Shown here: in pieces, positions 1 to 7,831 of the stretch
Numbering within the stretch: position 1 is the stretch's first letter
Layout: each line of letters starts with the position of its first letter
The notes under the pieces: model-generated
Database searches by the model: none
The model's input: only the letters and a program-made list of their open reading frames with translations
What the model was told of the DNA's origin: nothing
Made by a program: the position numbers and the translations under genes
Origin: SOIA01 sp050116035
GTDB taxonomy: Bacteria; Acidobacteriota; Aminicenantia; Aminicenantales; Aminicenantaceae
Length of the DNA: 12,974 nt
Assembly (NCBI GenBank): GCA_050116035.1
Contig: JASFPJ010000065.1
Span: 1-12,974, forward strand
Direction of reading: 5' to 3'

Positions 1-1082
1 AACGTCAGCTTCTTGCCTTTCAGGATATCCTGCCAATCATCCCAGGGAAGTTTAAAGTCTTCTTCCTGCTGAAGAGCAAGACAGCTAAAGATTTCACTTC
101 ATTCCAGACTGAAGTCGCTGTTCCTCCAGAACAAGGCAATGCTTCACTCAGTCGCATGATTCTTTACCACAGCAAGGAACCACTCGAACCAAACCAGAAA
201 AGGAAGAATAAGGCGTTTGCTTTTCATGGTGACCAATACGTGGTCAATGCCCAGAATAATTTTCTTCCTCGAAAGAAAATCGGCTTTTACTGCCAGGTTC
301 ACAATATGAAAGAAATAAACAGGAAATCTTGTCTCCTCGAGATTTTTCGAATAAACACTGACACGCCGGTTCAAATCCAAAAAAAATCCCTGGAAGAGGT
401 TTTAGCGCCAGACGGGAAAGGAATTGATACAGGCTCCGTTTCTCTCGCCTCTCTCGAACCCGGATACTACCAAGCCCATCTATCTATCCTTGATGAAAAC
501 GAGAAAAAGATACTCACCGAAAAAGAAAATTTCATCCTCCTTTCCCAAACTTATCCTGTCATCCCTTGGGTTTATTCTAAGCTGCACAACACTTTTCCTA
601 ATCCAGACCAGCTTCACATCCTGGCCTCCCAGTATTTCATGACGAGAAAATTCGATCAAGCCAGGGATTTTCTCCAGCAAGCCCTTGAAATGAAAGATGA
701 GCCAAAAACCAGACTTTTGCTGTCAAAAACTCTTTATGCCCTGGGACAGTATAAGAATTCTCTCGCATTGATCTTCCCTGTCTATCAAGCCACTCAGAAT
801 AGAGAAGCCGCCAAAATCATTGCTGTTAATTATGCTGGCCTTGAAGACTGGACCGCAGCCCTTGTCTACTTAGAAAAACTCATGGAACAGGCGGCAGAAA
901 TTAGCGTCCTCAACCTGGCTGCCGAGTGCTACCTGAACCTCGATCAGCCAGATAAAGCACTGCCTCTTCTCCAGAAATCATTAAAACTCAATCCCAACCA
1001 GGCTAAAATTAAAGAGCTTGAAAAGAGTGCAAAAAAACGCATTGAAATAAATAAGTCGTCTCAATTGAAATCTTTAAACTAG
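1..1082 (+). CDS. GWxTD-like envelope protein with C-terminal TPR repeats (5' end outside window)
   Basis: The reading frame is open to the left edge (first full codon at position 3), so the ATG at 156 is internal and the N-terminus is missing. About 360 residues are visible. The first ~190 are beta-rich, with an 'IPGKFKVFFLL' strand and, later, 'LEPGYYQAHLSILDENEKK'. The same layout (a PG-Y strand, a VP linker, then a second beta module) occurs in the GWxTD protein two genes downstream, so I infer a shared C-terminal module. From about position 600 to 1040 the protein turns into helical TPR-like repeats ('ASQYFMTRKFDQARDFLQQA', 'NLDQPDKALPLLQKSLKLNP'). It ends in a Lys-rich tail. TPRs usually mediate protein contacts, and an envelope location is inferred from the neighbours. 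It is the first visible gene of a three-gene operon, with 22 bp to the next start. Whether a GWxTD domain lies upstream cannot be seen. Confidence 0.8.
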   Translation, partial: RQLLAFQDILPIIPGKFKVFFLLKSKTAKDFTSFQTEVAVPPEQGNASLSRMILYHSKEPLEPNQKRKNKAFAFHGDQYVVNAQNNFLPRKKIGFYCQVHNMKEINRKSCLLEIFRINTDTPVQIQKKSLEEVLAPDGKGIDTGSVSLASLEPGYYQAHLSILDENEKKILTEKENFILLSQTYPVIPWVYSKLHNTFPNPDQLHILASQYFMTRKFDQARDFLQQALEMKDEPKTRLLLSKTLYALGQYKNSLALIFPVYQATQNREAAKIIAVNYAGLEDWTAALVYLEKLMEQAAEISVLNLAAECYLNLDQPDKALPLLQKSLKLNPNQAKIKELEKSAKKRIEINKSSQLKSLN

Positions 1083-1104
1083 GAAAGAACTAAAAAAGGA
1101 GGAA

Positions 1105-2022
1105 ATGGTGATAAAAAGGTCAATCCTCTTATCCTGTTTAATGAGCCTTCTTCTCTTGAATCTCTGGCCTTCAATCCAAGGCAAGATAGAAGGAACTGTC
1201 AAGGACAGCGACGGTAATCCTATGCCGGGTGTTACGGTGACAATCACGGCGATAAGAATGGCATCCAGAAATTTTACTCTCAAAACAGATAAAAATGGAA
1301 AATATATTCAAATCGGAATCTGGCCGGATTATTATCAAGTGCGCTTTAAGAAATCAGGCTATCTCCCTATTTCCAAAGAAGTCAGGGTGAAAATTGCAGA
1401 AACAAGCCGCGTAGATATCGTTCTGGAAAAGGCTGAGGAAATGGTCGAACGAACCCTCTCTAAAGCAGACAGCCTTTTTCTCAAAGGAATTAAGCTGTAC
1501 GAAAAAAACAGATATGAAGAGGCCGCACAGGCATACGAAGAGGCCATTCAGCTCAACTCCACTCAATGGGGTTACTACTTCAACCTGGGTCTGGCCAATA
1601 AAAAAATGGACAAGATGGAAGAAGCCATGAAAGCCTTCCAGAAAGCTGTAGAGCTTAATCCAGAAAGTTTCAGCAGCAACAAAGAACTGGGAGAGGTCTT
1701 GGGCAAGAATGGAAACTTCGAAGAGGCAAAAAAATATTACCAGAGAGCCATAGAACTCAGCCCGGATGATCCGAATGCGTTCTATAACCTTGGAGCCTGT
1801 CTGATGAATCTGGGAAATTCAGAAGAAGCTCTGAATGCGTTCCTGAAGACAATCGAGATCAAAGAGGACTTCGTCGATGCATATTATCCAACAGGAACAC
1901 TTTACATCAGTCAAAACAAGACAGAAGAGGCCATCAAATATTTAGAAAAATTCCTGGAACTCGATCCGGATCATGAAAAGGCCAATCTAGCCAGACAACT
2001 GCTCGATTACTTGAAAAAATAA
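1105..2022 (+). CDS. Exported carboxypeptidase-regulatory-like domain protein with five TPRs
   Basis: This 305-residue protein has three parts. Residues 1-26 are a Sec signal peptide (basic start, Leu-rich core, likely cut near WPSIQG). Residues ~28-108 are a beta-sandwich of the carboxypeptidase-regulatory-like family ('IEGTVKDSDGNPMPGVTVTI', 'TDKNGKY', 'GYLPISKEV', 'VDIVLEK'). Residues ~121-290 are five consecutive 34-residue TPRs with good consensus ('AFQKAVELNP', 'YYQRAIELSPDDPNAFYNLG'). No catalytic residues are visible, so it is probably a binding or scaffold protein in the periplasm. Start choice: AGGAGG at 1097-1102 is only 2 nt from the ATG at 1105 but 5 nt from the in-frame GTG at 1108. 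Initiation at GTG is therefore plausible and would remove one residue. It sits between two GWxTD-type genes, 12 bp from the next, which suggests joint function. The biochemical role is unknown. Confidence 0.9.
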   Translation: MVIKRSILLSCLMSLLLLNLWPSIQGKIEGTVKDSDGNPMPGVTVTITAIRMASRNFTLKTDKNGKYIQIGIWPDYYQVRFKKSGYLPISKEVRVKIAETSRVDIVLEKAEEMVERTLSKADSLFLKGIKLYEKNRYEEAAQAYEEAIQLNSTQWGYYFNLGLANKKMDKMEEAMKAFQKAVELNPESFSSNKELGEVLGKNGNFEEAKKYYQRAIELSPDDPNAFYNLGACLMNLGNSEEALNAFLKTIEIKEDFVDAYYPTGTLYISQNKTEEAIKYLEKFLELDPDHEKANLARQLLDYLKK

Positions 2023-2034
2023 AGGAGGAAGAAG

Positions 2035-3462
2035 ATGAACAAGAAATTCTTCCTGATATTCTTCTCGATAATGTTTTTGATTCTCCTTAATGTTTCTGCC
2101 AAAAAGAAGGATAGATATACACAATGGGTCCAAGAAGAAGTGAACCTCATCATCACTAAAGCTGAGAAAGCTGAGTTCCAAAAAATAAAAAAGGAAAAAG
2201 ATAAAGATTTATACATGGAGCTTTTTTGGGCAAAAAGAGATCCCACTCCCCAAACTGAAAAAAATGAGATCAAGGAAGAATATTATAAGCGTCTGAGTCA
2301 TGTGAATAAATCTTTCCTTTATGGATACAAAAAGGGAACCGCAACCGACCAGGGGAAGGTCTATCTCTACTTTGGAGAACCCAAGGTCCTTCATCCAAGC
2401 ACATCCCCTACGACCGCTGGACAGGAGTTCCCTCTAGAAATATGGGTTTATCGAACACGGCCATGGATGGAAATCCCAAAAGAGACTTTCAGCGTTGTAT
2501 TTTCTCACGATGGAATCGGCTATGTGCTGGACCGTTCCCAGACCGATAATAGAGTGATGCAAGCATTTTATTCTTATCCAGATAGACTCTTGCTCTGGCC
2601 GAATCTCAAAGAAATTCCCGAGTATAAAAAAATCATAGTCTTTCCCCCTGAATCATTCGAGGGGAAGCTTATTCAGCAGCTCAAATCCACACAGGAAGAC
2701 ATTGTGCAGATTCCCTTTGAGAAGAAGATCATTTTCACTAAGGCTCAAAACCAGAGTAGTTATGTGACTTTCCTTCTCAAGATCGATCCGAGTGCGGAAA
2801 AAGGGGCAGCTCAGAAAAATCTGGTTTTTTTCGGCCGGATGGAGTCGGATACCGACTCTTTTAACTTTCGACAGGAAAAATCCTTATCTCGGGAGAATAA
2901 CTATTTGGTTTCTCAGGTTGGGATCCCTCTCTTCCCTGGTGAATACAATCTTTTTCTCGGCGTTTCTACGCCAGACAACAAATCATATTCCTTGAAGATG
3001 GATCAAATATCTGTCCCTAACTTCTGGGATCAAGAACTTAAACTCTCATCCATTCTCGCGTCACATCAAGTTCAGGAGGAGAAGGCTCCAGAAAAAGAAA
3101 AAGAGTATGATGTCTTCTTTTTAGGCCGGTACTCCCTTCTTCCCCTCTTCAGTCAGGAGTATTCCAAAGACCAATCTCTGAACCTGTTCTACTATATCTA
3201 CAACATCGCTGTTGATGAAAATCAAAACTGTTCTCTCCTGATTAAAATGGAACTTGAAAAAGGAGATAAAACGTTTAACCTGAATCCCCAAAACAGGAAA
3301 CAAAAAATCGGGCCAGAGGCCGCTCTCCTGGAAGGCACTCAAATTCCCCTCTCCGTTCTTCCTGAAACGGGTGAGTATGTGTTGACAGTGAATGTGACAG
3401 ATGAAATAACACAAAAAACAGCCAGCCGAAAACTAAAATTTTCTATCCGTGAACAGCCATAG
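2035..3462 (+). CDS. Exported GWxTD-domain protein (variant motif GTATD)
   Basis: This 475-residue protein has a signal peptide at 1-22. Residues ~28-120 match the GWxTD domain family: 'WVQEEVNLIIT', 'FWAKRDPTP' at 64-72, 'NEIKEEYYKR', and 'DQGKVYLYFGEP' just after the signature. The signature itself reads G101-T-A-T-D105, so the Trp of GWxTD is Thr here. The rest is beta-rich, with 'PLFPGEYNLFLGVS' followed by 'ISVPNFWDQELKLSSI', and a final module ending 'SRKLKFSI'. The layout of this second half resembles the first gene of the window. The family is common in Bacteroidota, Acidobacteriota and Aminicenantes and has no established activity; its members are exported. The ATG is 6 nt after AGGAGG (2023-2028), a strong site. 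It is the last gene of the operon. The downstream inverted-repeat element lies 103 bp past the stop. Confidence 0.88.
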   Translation: MNKKFFLIFFSIMFLILLNVSAKKKDRYTQWVQEEVNLIITKAEKAEFQKIKKEKDKDLYMELFWAKRDPTPQTEKNEIKEEYYKRLSHVNKSFLYGYKKGTATDQGKVYLYFGEPKVLHPSTSPTTAGQEFPLEIWVYRTRPWMEIPKETFSVVFSHDGIGYVLDRSQTDNRVMQAFYSYPDRLLLWPNLKEIPEYKKIIVFPPESFEGKLIQQLKSTQEDIVQIPFEKKIIFTKAQNQSSYVTFLLKIDPSAEKGAAQKNLVFFGRMESDTDSFNFRQEKSLSRENNYLVSQVGIPLFPGEYNLFLGVSTPDNKSYSLKMDQISVPNFWDQELKLSSILASHQVQEEKAPEKEKEYDVFFLGRYSLLPLFSQEYSKDQSLNLFYYIYNIAVDENQNCSLLIKMELEKGDKTFNLNPQNRKQKIGPEAALLEGTQIPLSVLPETGEYVLTVNVTDEITQKTASRKLKFSIREQP

Positions 3463-3565
3463 GGGATATTCGCAAGCCAAACCCGGATTCAGATTGATCC
3501 TGTGAGACACGAAGAGTTCCAGTACACCCACGCAGATTTCTGGCCTTCCCCTGATTTAAAGGATT

Positions 3566-3889
3566 CTCTTCCATTTAGTGTGCGTAAATGATTAGAAAGC
3601 ATTCAGGGATGTCGTTGCTCCAGTCAGATTTTTAACGCCATTCCCTCGTCAATTCTCTCGGCCCTGCGGAACTCCGCATGTTTATCAAATCTCACGTTCG
3701 GATAACTCCCAGCCCATTCAGTGCCGCCCGATGTATTATGTCGTGCTCAAACAGTCCTCGGGCCCCGACTGCGTCGGGTTCCCTTGAGATTGACTCGGGA
3801 AGGCTAAATCTTCCGATGTCGCTTCATCCATCCCTGAATACTCGTTAGAGCTATATTAAGTTATGTCTAACCCACACAATGTGGAAGAG
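3566..3889. repeat. Inverted-repeat element E1 (MITE-like), interrupted by a nested insert
   Basis: The ends are imperfect inverted repeats: CTCTTCCATTTAGTGTG at the left, and at the right (3871-3889) a sequence whose reverse complement reads CTCTTCCACATTGTGTGGG. Both ends also match the ends of a short element at 5014-5097. On the left, 29 of 37 bases agree from TTCTCTTCC onward. On the right both share TAAGTT, then CCCACACAA, then AGAG. The middle (3600-3840) is absent from the short copy. No gene is visible: all frames carry stops. It lies between two convergent genes, so it could also act as a structured 3' end. The 103 bases before it (3463-3565) show nothing I recognise. No clear target-site duplication was found. 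Confidence 0.6.
3600..3840. mobile_element. Nested insert of about 240 bp with 11-bp terminal inverted repeats
   Basis: ATTCAGGGATG at 3601-3611 is matched exactly by its reverse complement at 3829-3839. This segment is what separates the two halves of E1 when E1 is aligned to the short copy at 5014-5097, so it looks like a later insertion. It is GC-richer than its surroundings and has short hairpins, such as CCCGACTGCGTCGGG near 3764 and GCGGAACTCCGC near 3666. It has no open frame on either strand. A non-autonomous transposon or structured repeat is the best reading. The mobilising enzyme is not in the window. Confidence 0.45.
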
Positions 3890-3924
3890 TATCATTTAAA
3901 ATATCCCCCGCTTATGGTGAAATT

Positions 3925-4890
3925 TTATTCTTTCTTCAGGATGTAGAAATCTCTGACCTGCTCATCATTCTCTATCTTGCGGAAATCAATGATTTTGTAG
4001 TTTCTTTCAAAAAGCGCTTGAAAAGCCTGCCTCGTCTTCATCCTCCATTCGAGAGGGATGCTCCTGACTCTATCATCTGTGACATCTGTCTCCCTGAGCA
4101 TGGAATAAAAATCAACAGGAATTTCAATCAAGAGGAATTCATTGTCGAGGTTCAGGTTTATCTCCTCGGCCACTTCAAGCTCAACCGGTCCGCCCTGTCC
4201 TTCTACAGTCTTTATTTCTGCTCTGACTGCCATCCATCCTGACTCGACCAGATCCTCCAGGGCATACTCGGATTTCCCTTTTTCCTTTTTGAGGTCCCAG
4301 GTGACAAGAAACCTGTCACAAGGGACATCCAGCCTGTTCAACCGCCCTCCAAAATCTCCGTAGAAAGCCTCTCTGTAAGTGAGAACATCCATCCCGAAGT
4401 GATGGATATTCCTGTGAGCATTGACTCCAGTCAAGGGGTCAAATGTACAGATGACAGTCGTAATCCCAAAAACCTCTGTTAAAGTCTCTTTCTGGAATTC
4501 CTTGATCAGCACTCCCAGACCCAGATGCTCGAAATCAGGTCGGACACACGTGTATTGGGAATAAAACTGGAGATTATCAGACTTCCTGTAGGCAATCTTT
4601 TTATCCTTGATTCCGACGAACCCGTATGAAAATCCAATCAGATGCTCTCTATCCGGTTCGAAGCGTCCCTCCTCCACCTCTTTAAAAACCCCGATAAACA
4701 GGCTGCTTCCCTCATGGAGAAAATTTTCACACATCATGTTTCGAGAACCGGACAGGTTATCGTTCGGCTCTCTCCAGACTTCATCCCTGAGCTCCTCGTA
4801 TTTCAAATAGTCGCGGTGATTTTCCGATGATTCCACTCGGAACCAATACTTCTTGCCCTTGATCTCTTGAAACCTCTCGAATCCTTTCAT
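3925..4890 (-). CDS. GNAT-superfamily acetyltransferase, COG3375 type
   Basis: This 321-residue protein is probably cytoplasmic, with no signal peptide or membrane segment. Numbered from the ATG, residues ~25-200 form a GNAT-like fold. The conserved acetyl-CoA binding strand and loop is 'YSQYTCVRPDFEHLGLGV' (~110-127). It is followed by 'CTFDPLTGVNAHRNIHHFG' (~148-166) and 'DVPCDRFLVTWDL' (~188-200). The string of FDPL, N-A-H-x-N and D-R-x-x-V-x-W is typical of the predicted acetyltransferases grouped as COG3375. GNAT enzymes transfer an acetyl or acyl group from CoA to an amine, but the substrate here is unknown. The C-terminal 120 residues are acidic and may be a substrate domain. The start is uncertain: the ATG at 4890 has GAGG directly against it. 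An in-frame TTG at 4896 has GGGA a few bases upstream and adds two residues. The gene stands alone, is convergent to the GWxTD operon, and lies between two related inverted-repeat elements. Confidence 0.85.
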   Translation of the reverse strand: MKGFERFQEIKGKKYWFRVESSENHRDYLKYEELRDEVWREPNDNLSGSRNMMCENFLHEGSSLFIGVFKEVEEGRFEPDREHLIGFSYGFVGIKDKKIAYRKSDNLQFYSQYTCVRPDFEHLGLGVLIKEFQKETLTEVFGITTVICTFDPLTGVNAHRNIHHFGMDVLTYREAFYGDFGGRLNRLDVPCDRFLVTWDLKKEKGKSEYALEDLVESGWMAVRAEIKTVEGQGGPVELEVAEEINLNLDNEFLLIEIPVDFYSMLRETDVTDDRVRSIPLEWRMKTRQAFQALFERNYKIIDFRKIENDEQVRDFYILKKE

Positions 4891-4935
4891 CCTCAATGAA
4901 TCCCGATTAAAAAAAAATCGATAAAGAGTAAGTCG

Positions 4936-4964
4936 ATTTTATCGAAACTTCTGTACTATTTCAA
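4936..4964 (-). promoter_or_regulatory. Promoter for the GNAT gene, with overlapping palindrome
   Basis: Read on the minus strand, TTGAAA (4964-4959), 17 bp, then TAAAAT (4941-4936) matches the sigma-70 consensus at 5 of 6 positions in both boxes. The start of transcription would fall near 4929, giving a leader of about 35-40 nt. An inverted repeat, CGATAAA at 4919-4925 and TTTATCG at 4938-4944, covers the -10 box and the start, where a repressor could bind. Functional status is inferred. Confidence 0.5.
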
Positions 4965-5013
4965 TGGGATCAGGCTTCCAAAACTCCAGTAATATGTATT
5001 ACAGAAATTGGTT

Positions 5014-5097
5014 CTCTTCCATTTTGTGTGGGCAAATAATCAAATAGTGCTCTTCTGAGTTATCTAAGTTGAGTCTTACCCACACAAAATGGCAGAG
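5014..5097. repeat. Short inverted-repeat element E2 (84 bp)
   Basis: CTCTTCCATTTTGTGTGGG (5014-5032) is repeated in inverted form at 5079-5097, with 18 of 19 bases pairing and a 46-nt loop. The ends are related to those of the larger element at 3566-3889, so this is likely the uninterrupted form. It lies in the 408-base gap between the divergent GNAT and PHP hydrolase genes. The rest of that gap holds the two promoters and an A/T-rich tract with a 9-bp inverted repeat, ACCAAAAAA at 5112-5120 and TTTTTTGGT at 5145-5153. Confidence 0.65.
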
Positions 5098-5210
5098 AGC
5101 CCAGAAATTTAACCAAAAAAATAAAAAAAAGAAAATTTTGAGACTTTTTTGGTACAAGCAAGTAGAACTCAGTGATATTTGTGAAGCCTGACCCCAGACT
5201 TTTAAAATGT

Positions 5211-5237
5211 TTGAATTCAACTTTCTTTTAGTATAAT
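5211..5237 (+). promoter_or_regulatory. Promoter for the PHP hydrolase operon
   Basis: A perfect TATAAT (5232-5237) lies 62 bp before the ATG at 5299. The -35 is weak (TTGAAT at 5211-5216, spacer 15). Transcription would start near 5244 and give a leader of about 55 nt ending in a clear SD, AAGGAG at 5286-5291, 7 nt from the start codon. Confidence 0.5.
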
Positions 5238-5277
5238 GTAATTACTCTTATTTCCCGTGGTTTGACAGGTAATTACT
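5238..5277 (+). promoter_or_regulatory. Paired GTAATTACT boxes (candidate operator)
   Basis: The 9-mer GTAATTACT occurs at 5238-5246 and 5269-5277. Its first eight bases are a perfect palindrome. The copies are 31 bp apart, about three helical turns, one covering the expected transcription start and one in the leader. Two same-face sites suggest a dimeric repressor, but no regulator gene is adjacent. Confidence 0.35.
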
Positions 5278-5298
5278 TGCCTATAAAGGAGACAGACG

Positions 5299-7806
5299 AT
5301 GATAGCCTCTAACAAAACTGTCCTCGGCATTTGTATTCTGCTCATCCCCGTTCTTCTCTTCGGGGCTGAATTCCAGATGAAGGTCGTCAAGGGCGAGGAT
5401 GACTTGCCTGAAAAATTTTGTACAGTATGGAAAAGCGGAGATTATCTTGTATCCAATGGAAAAAGCCTGGCCCTTATCGGGGGCGTTAAGAGGTATTTAA
5501 AAAGTTCCACCAACTATCCTGCGGCAGATGCCCTGGGTTGCATCATCAGCCTGGCTCCGGCCGGAAAAAAATTGGAAAGCGACCTGATTGTCGGTGCTCC
5601 GGTCATAAGAATCCAGGACAAAAAGGAAGACGTGTTTTACAGCTCAGTCAAATCCATTAAAGAAGACAGCCCAAATGGAGCATTCACTGTAGAAGCCATT
5701 GCCCTCTATCAAGGGAAAAAAGGAATGAAAGCCAAGGTTCAAACACGTTACCGTTTTTTCCCTGAGGAGACAAGGGTCGATATCACATCAACATTGACAA
5801 ACACGGGCAAAAAGGAGATTGAAGACCTGGACTATAACATCTATTTCAACGCGCTCCATTGGTACTACTTCAGACCCTTCCACAGAGAAGACCATCCGGA
5901 CTTGAATTTCAGGGTTTACCAGAAAAAGGGCCATTATTTAGCCTGGATGAACATGAATCCCTTACGCGATGAAGAAGAAGAGAATGTCCCGGGAACGCTG
6001 GCCCCAGGAGAAGTCTTCGAGACCAGTTACATCCTGCTGGCGGATGTCCAACACGAGGAGATACTCCATAAAATCTACAGCATTTTGAATGTCGAGACTG
6101 AACACGCTTCCATTCATTTTAAAGACCTCAACGGAAACCTGGCAGAGATAATCATCCGTGACGCATTTTCCTCTTCTGTCTTCTTCCGTTCTTTTCTCAA
6201 AAATCCTTTCTCTCTTGATATTCCTGTTCCTGAGGGCACCTATTGGATTAGAGCCAACTTTTTCCCCGCGGTCGTGGAAAAACTGATGGCTGTTAAAGAA
6301 GGGGATGAAAACACCTGCATCCTTCAAGATTCTCTTCTCGGAAAAGTGAAAGTGAAGATTCAAAACAGCGAAGGAGAATTTGTCCCGGGCAAAGTCACAT
6401 TTGTCGGCCTGGCTCCTTCCAAAACTCCCTATTTTGAACCTGATAATCCGGTTGAAACGGGGAAGGGTTGGGAATCATTCAAGAATTCTGTTTTCCCTGA
6501 AGAGAGTGAGATAGAAGTCAAACTGCCCGTCGGGACCTATCTCGCCTATGCATCCAGAGGGCCCGAATACTCCATGGACAAAAAAATCGTTGAGGTCTTG
6601 GAGGATGAACCGCTCGAACTGACTTTCCGCATAGACAAAGTGGTGAAGACGCCGAACCTCATCTCCATCGACCCGCATATGCACACCACACATTCAGATG
6701 GAAGAATGGGAATCGCGGAACGCTTAAAATCAGTTATTGCCGAGGGCGTGGATGTGGCTGTGGCTTGCGACCACAACATAATCACGAATTATTATCCCAC
6801 GCTCAAGAAACTCCGCTTGAATAAATATCTGGCAGTGATCCCCGGGAACGAGGTGACCATCTCCGGTATGATCCACTATAACACTTATCCACTGAAATAC
6901 AGACCCGAAGAAGAAGGCAACGGCGCCATCTCCCCCCTTTCTGAAGAGGTCACTCCTCTGTTTGAAGCCAGCCGACAGAAAGACCCGGGCATTATTCTTC
7001 AGGTCAACCATCCCCGGTCAGGAAATATCGGATATTTCAACACTTACCAACTCGACCTGGAATCCGCGGCCACTGTGTTTGAGAATTTCAACGCCTCCTT
7101 TGATATCCTGGAAATCATGAACGGTCCCTATTTCTACTCCTCCAACTTCACAGCTATCGAGGACTGGCTTCATCTTCTGAACAGAGGTTACTATTATCCT
7201 CTTATCGGCTCGTCAGATGCGCATGGAATTGACAGGGGCGAGCCCGGCTACTCCCGCACATATGTCTCTTATAATGGCGAGAAAAGCGACAGTCTGGACT
7301 GGAACGCTTTATCCCGCGCTATACTGAAAGGGCAATCCTTTGCCACTAACGGCCCTCTTATCGAGTTCAAAGTCAACAATAAATACACTTCAGGGGATAC
7401 ACTCACAGCGACAAACAAAAAAGTCGATGTTTCTGTCAAAGTCTGGAGCGCGCCCTGGATTGCAGTGGACGAGGTCAGATTGATCGTGAACGGGGAAAGG
7501 AGGATCATCCTCCCAGTCCGAACAGAAAAAGAAACTATTCAGAAATTTGAAGAACCCCCTTTAGGCTTGACTCTTGAGAAGGATTCTTACATCATTGTTG
7601 AGGTATTGGGGAAAGAATCTCTCTTTCCTGTGCTCCAGAGAGCTTCCTGGAGTGGTTTTTCCGTCAACGCCACTCTTCCCTACGCGCTGACAAATCCGGT
7701 CTTCATCGATATCGACGGAAACGGCAAGTTTGACCCTCCTCTTGTTGAAAAAATCAAGCCCGTCTCCGATACGGGCGCCCCAAAAAAAATGATATCCCGA
7801 TACTGA
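5299..7806 (+). CDS. Exported CehA/McbA-type PHP-domain metallohydrolase
   Basis: This 835-residue protein has a signal peptide at ~1-23. Residues ~25-450 are a beta-rich N-terminal region of unassigned fold. The PHP metallo-phosphoesterase domain spans ~455-665, with all expected metal motifs: 'DPHMHTTHSDG' (H460, H462, D467), 'CDHN' (D491, H492), 'GNEVT' (E518), 'NHPRSG' (H571) and 'SSDAHG' (D640, H642). A beta-rich tail follows with 'GQSFATNGPLIEF' (~680) and 'NPVFIDIDGNGKF' near the end. This order is typical of the CehA/McbA family, named after carbaryl hydrolase. The family hydrolyses esters or phosphoesters, but the substrate of most exported members is unknown. The metal set is complete, so I expect an active periplasmic enzyme. 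It is first of a likely three-gene unit; the next start is 25 bp after its stop. Confidence 0.92.
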   Translation: MIASNKTVLGICILLIPVLLFGAEFQMKVVKGEDDLPEKFCTVWKSGDYLVSNGKSLALIGGVKRYLKSSTNYPAADALGCIISLAPAGKKLESDLIVGAPVIRIQDKKEDVFYSSVKSIKEDSPNGAFTVEAIALYQGKKGMKAKVQTRYRFFPEETRVDITSTLTNTGKKEIEDLDYNIYFNALHWYYFRPFHREDHPDLNFRVYQKKGHYLAWMNMNPLRDEEEENVPGTLAPGEVFETSYILLADVQHEEILHKIYSILNVETEHASIHFKDLNGNLAEIIIRDAFSSSVFFRSFLKNPFSLDIPVPEGTYWIRANFFPAVVEKLMAVKEGDENTCILQDSLLGKVKVKIQNSEGEFVPGKVTFVGLAPSKTPYFEPDNPVETGKGWESFKNSVFPEESEIEVKLPVGTYLAYASRGPEYSMDKKIVEVLEDEPLELTFRIDKVVKTPNLISIDPHMHTTHSDGRMGIAERLKSVIAEGVDVAVACDHNIITNYYPTLKKLRLNKYLAVIPGNEVTISGMIHYNTYPLKYRPEEEGNGAISPLSEEVTPLFEASRQKDPGIILQVNHPRSGNIGYFNTYQLDLESAATVFENFNASFDILEIMNGPYFYSSNFTAIEDWLHLLNRGYYYPLIGSSDAHGIDRGEPGYSRTYVSYNGEKSDSLDWNALSRAILKGQSFATNGPLIEFKVNNKYTSGDTLTATNKKVDVSVKVWSAPWIAVDEVRLIVNGERRIILPVRTEKETIQKFEEPPLGLTLEKDSYIIVEVLGKESLFPVLQRASWSGFSVNATLPYALTNPVFIDIDGNGKFDPPLVEKIKPVSDTGAPKKMISRY

Positions 7807-7831
7807 CTGGAGAAAATTAAAATCCGAATGA

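Noticed and set aside
156..158. ATG as the start of the first gene
   Set aside because: The frame continues open to the left edge with protein-like sequence, and no SD precedes this ATG.
3463..3565. Terminator after the GWxTD operon
   Set aside because: No stem followed by a T-tract is visible before the inverted-repeat element.
3600..3840. Coding remnant of a transposase
   Set aside because: Minus-strand translation shows short protein-like runs but several stops and no transposase motif.
5112..5153. Rho-independent terminator from ACCAAAAAA / TTTTTTGGT
   Set aside because: The stem is almost all A/T with a 24-nt loop and lies between divergent genes, where no terminator is expected.
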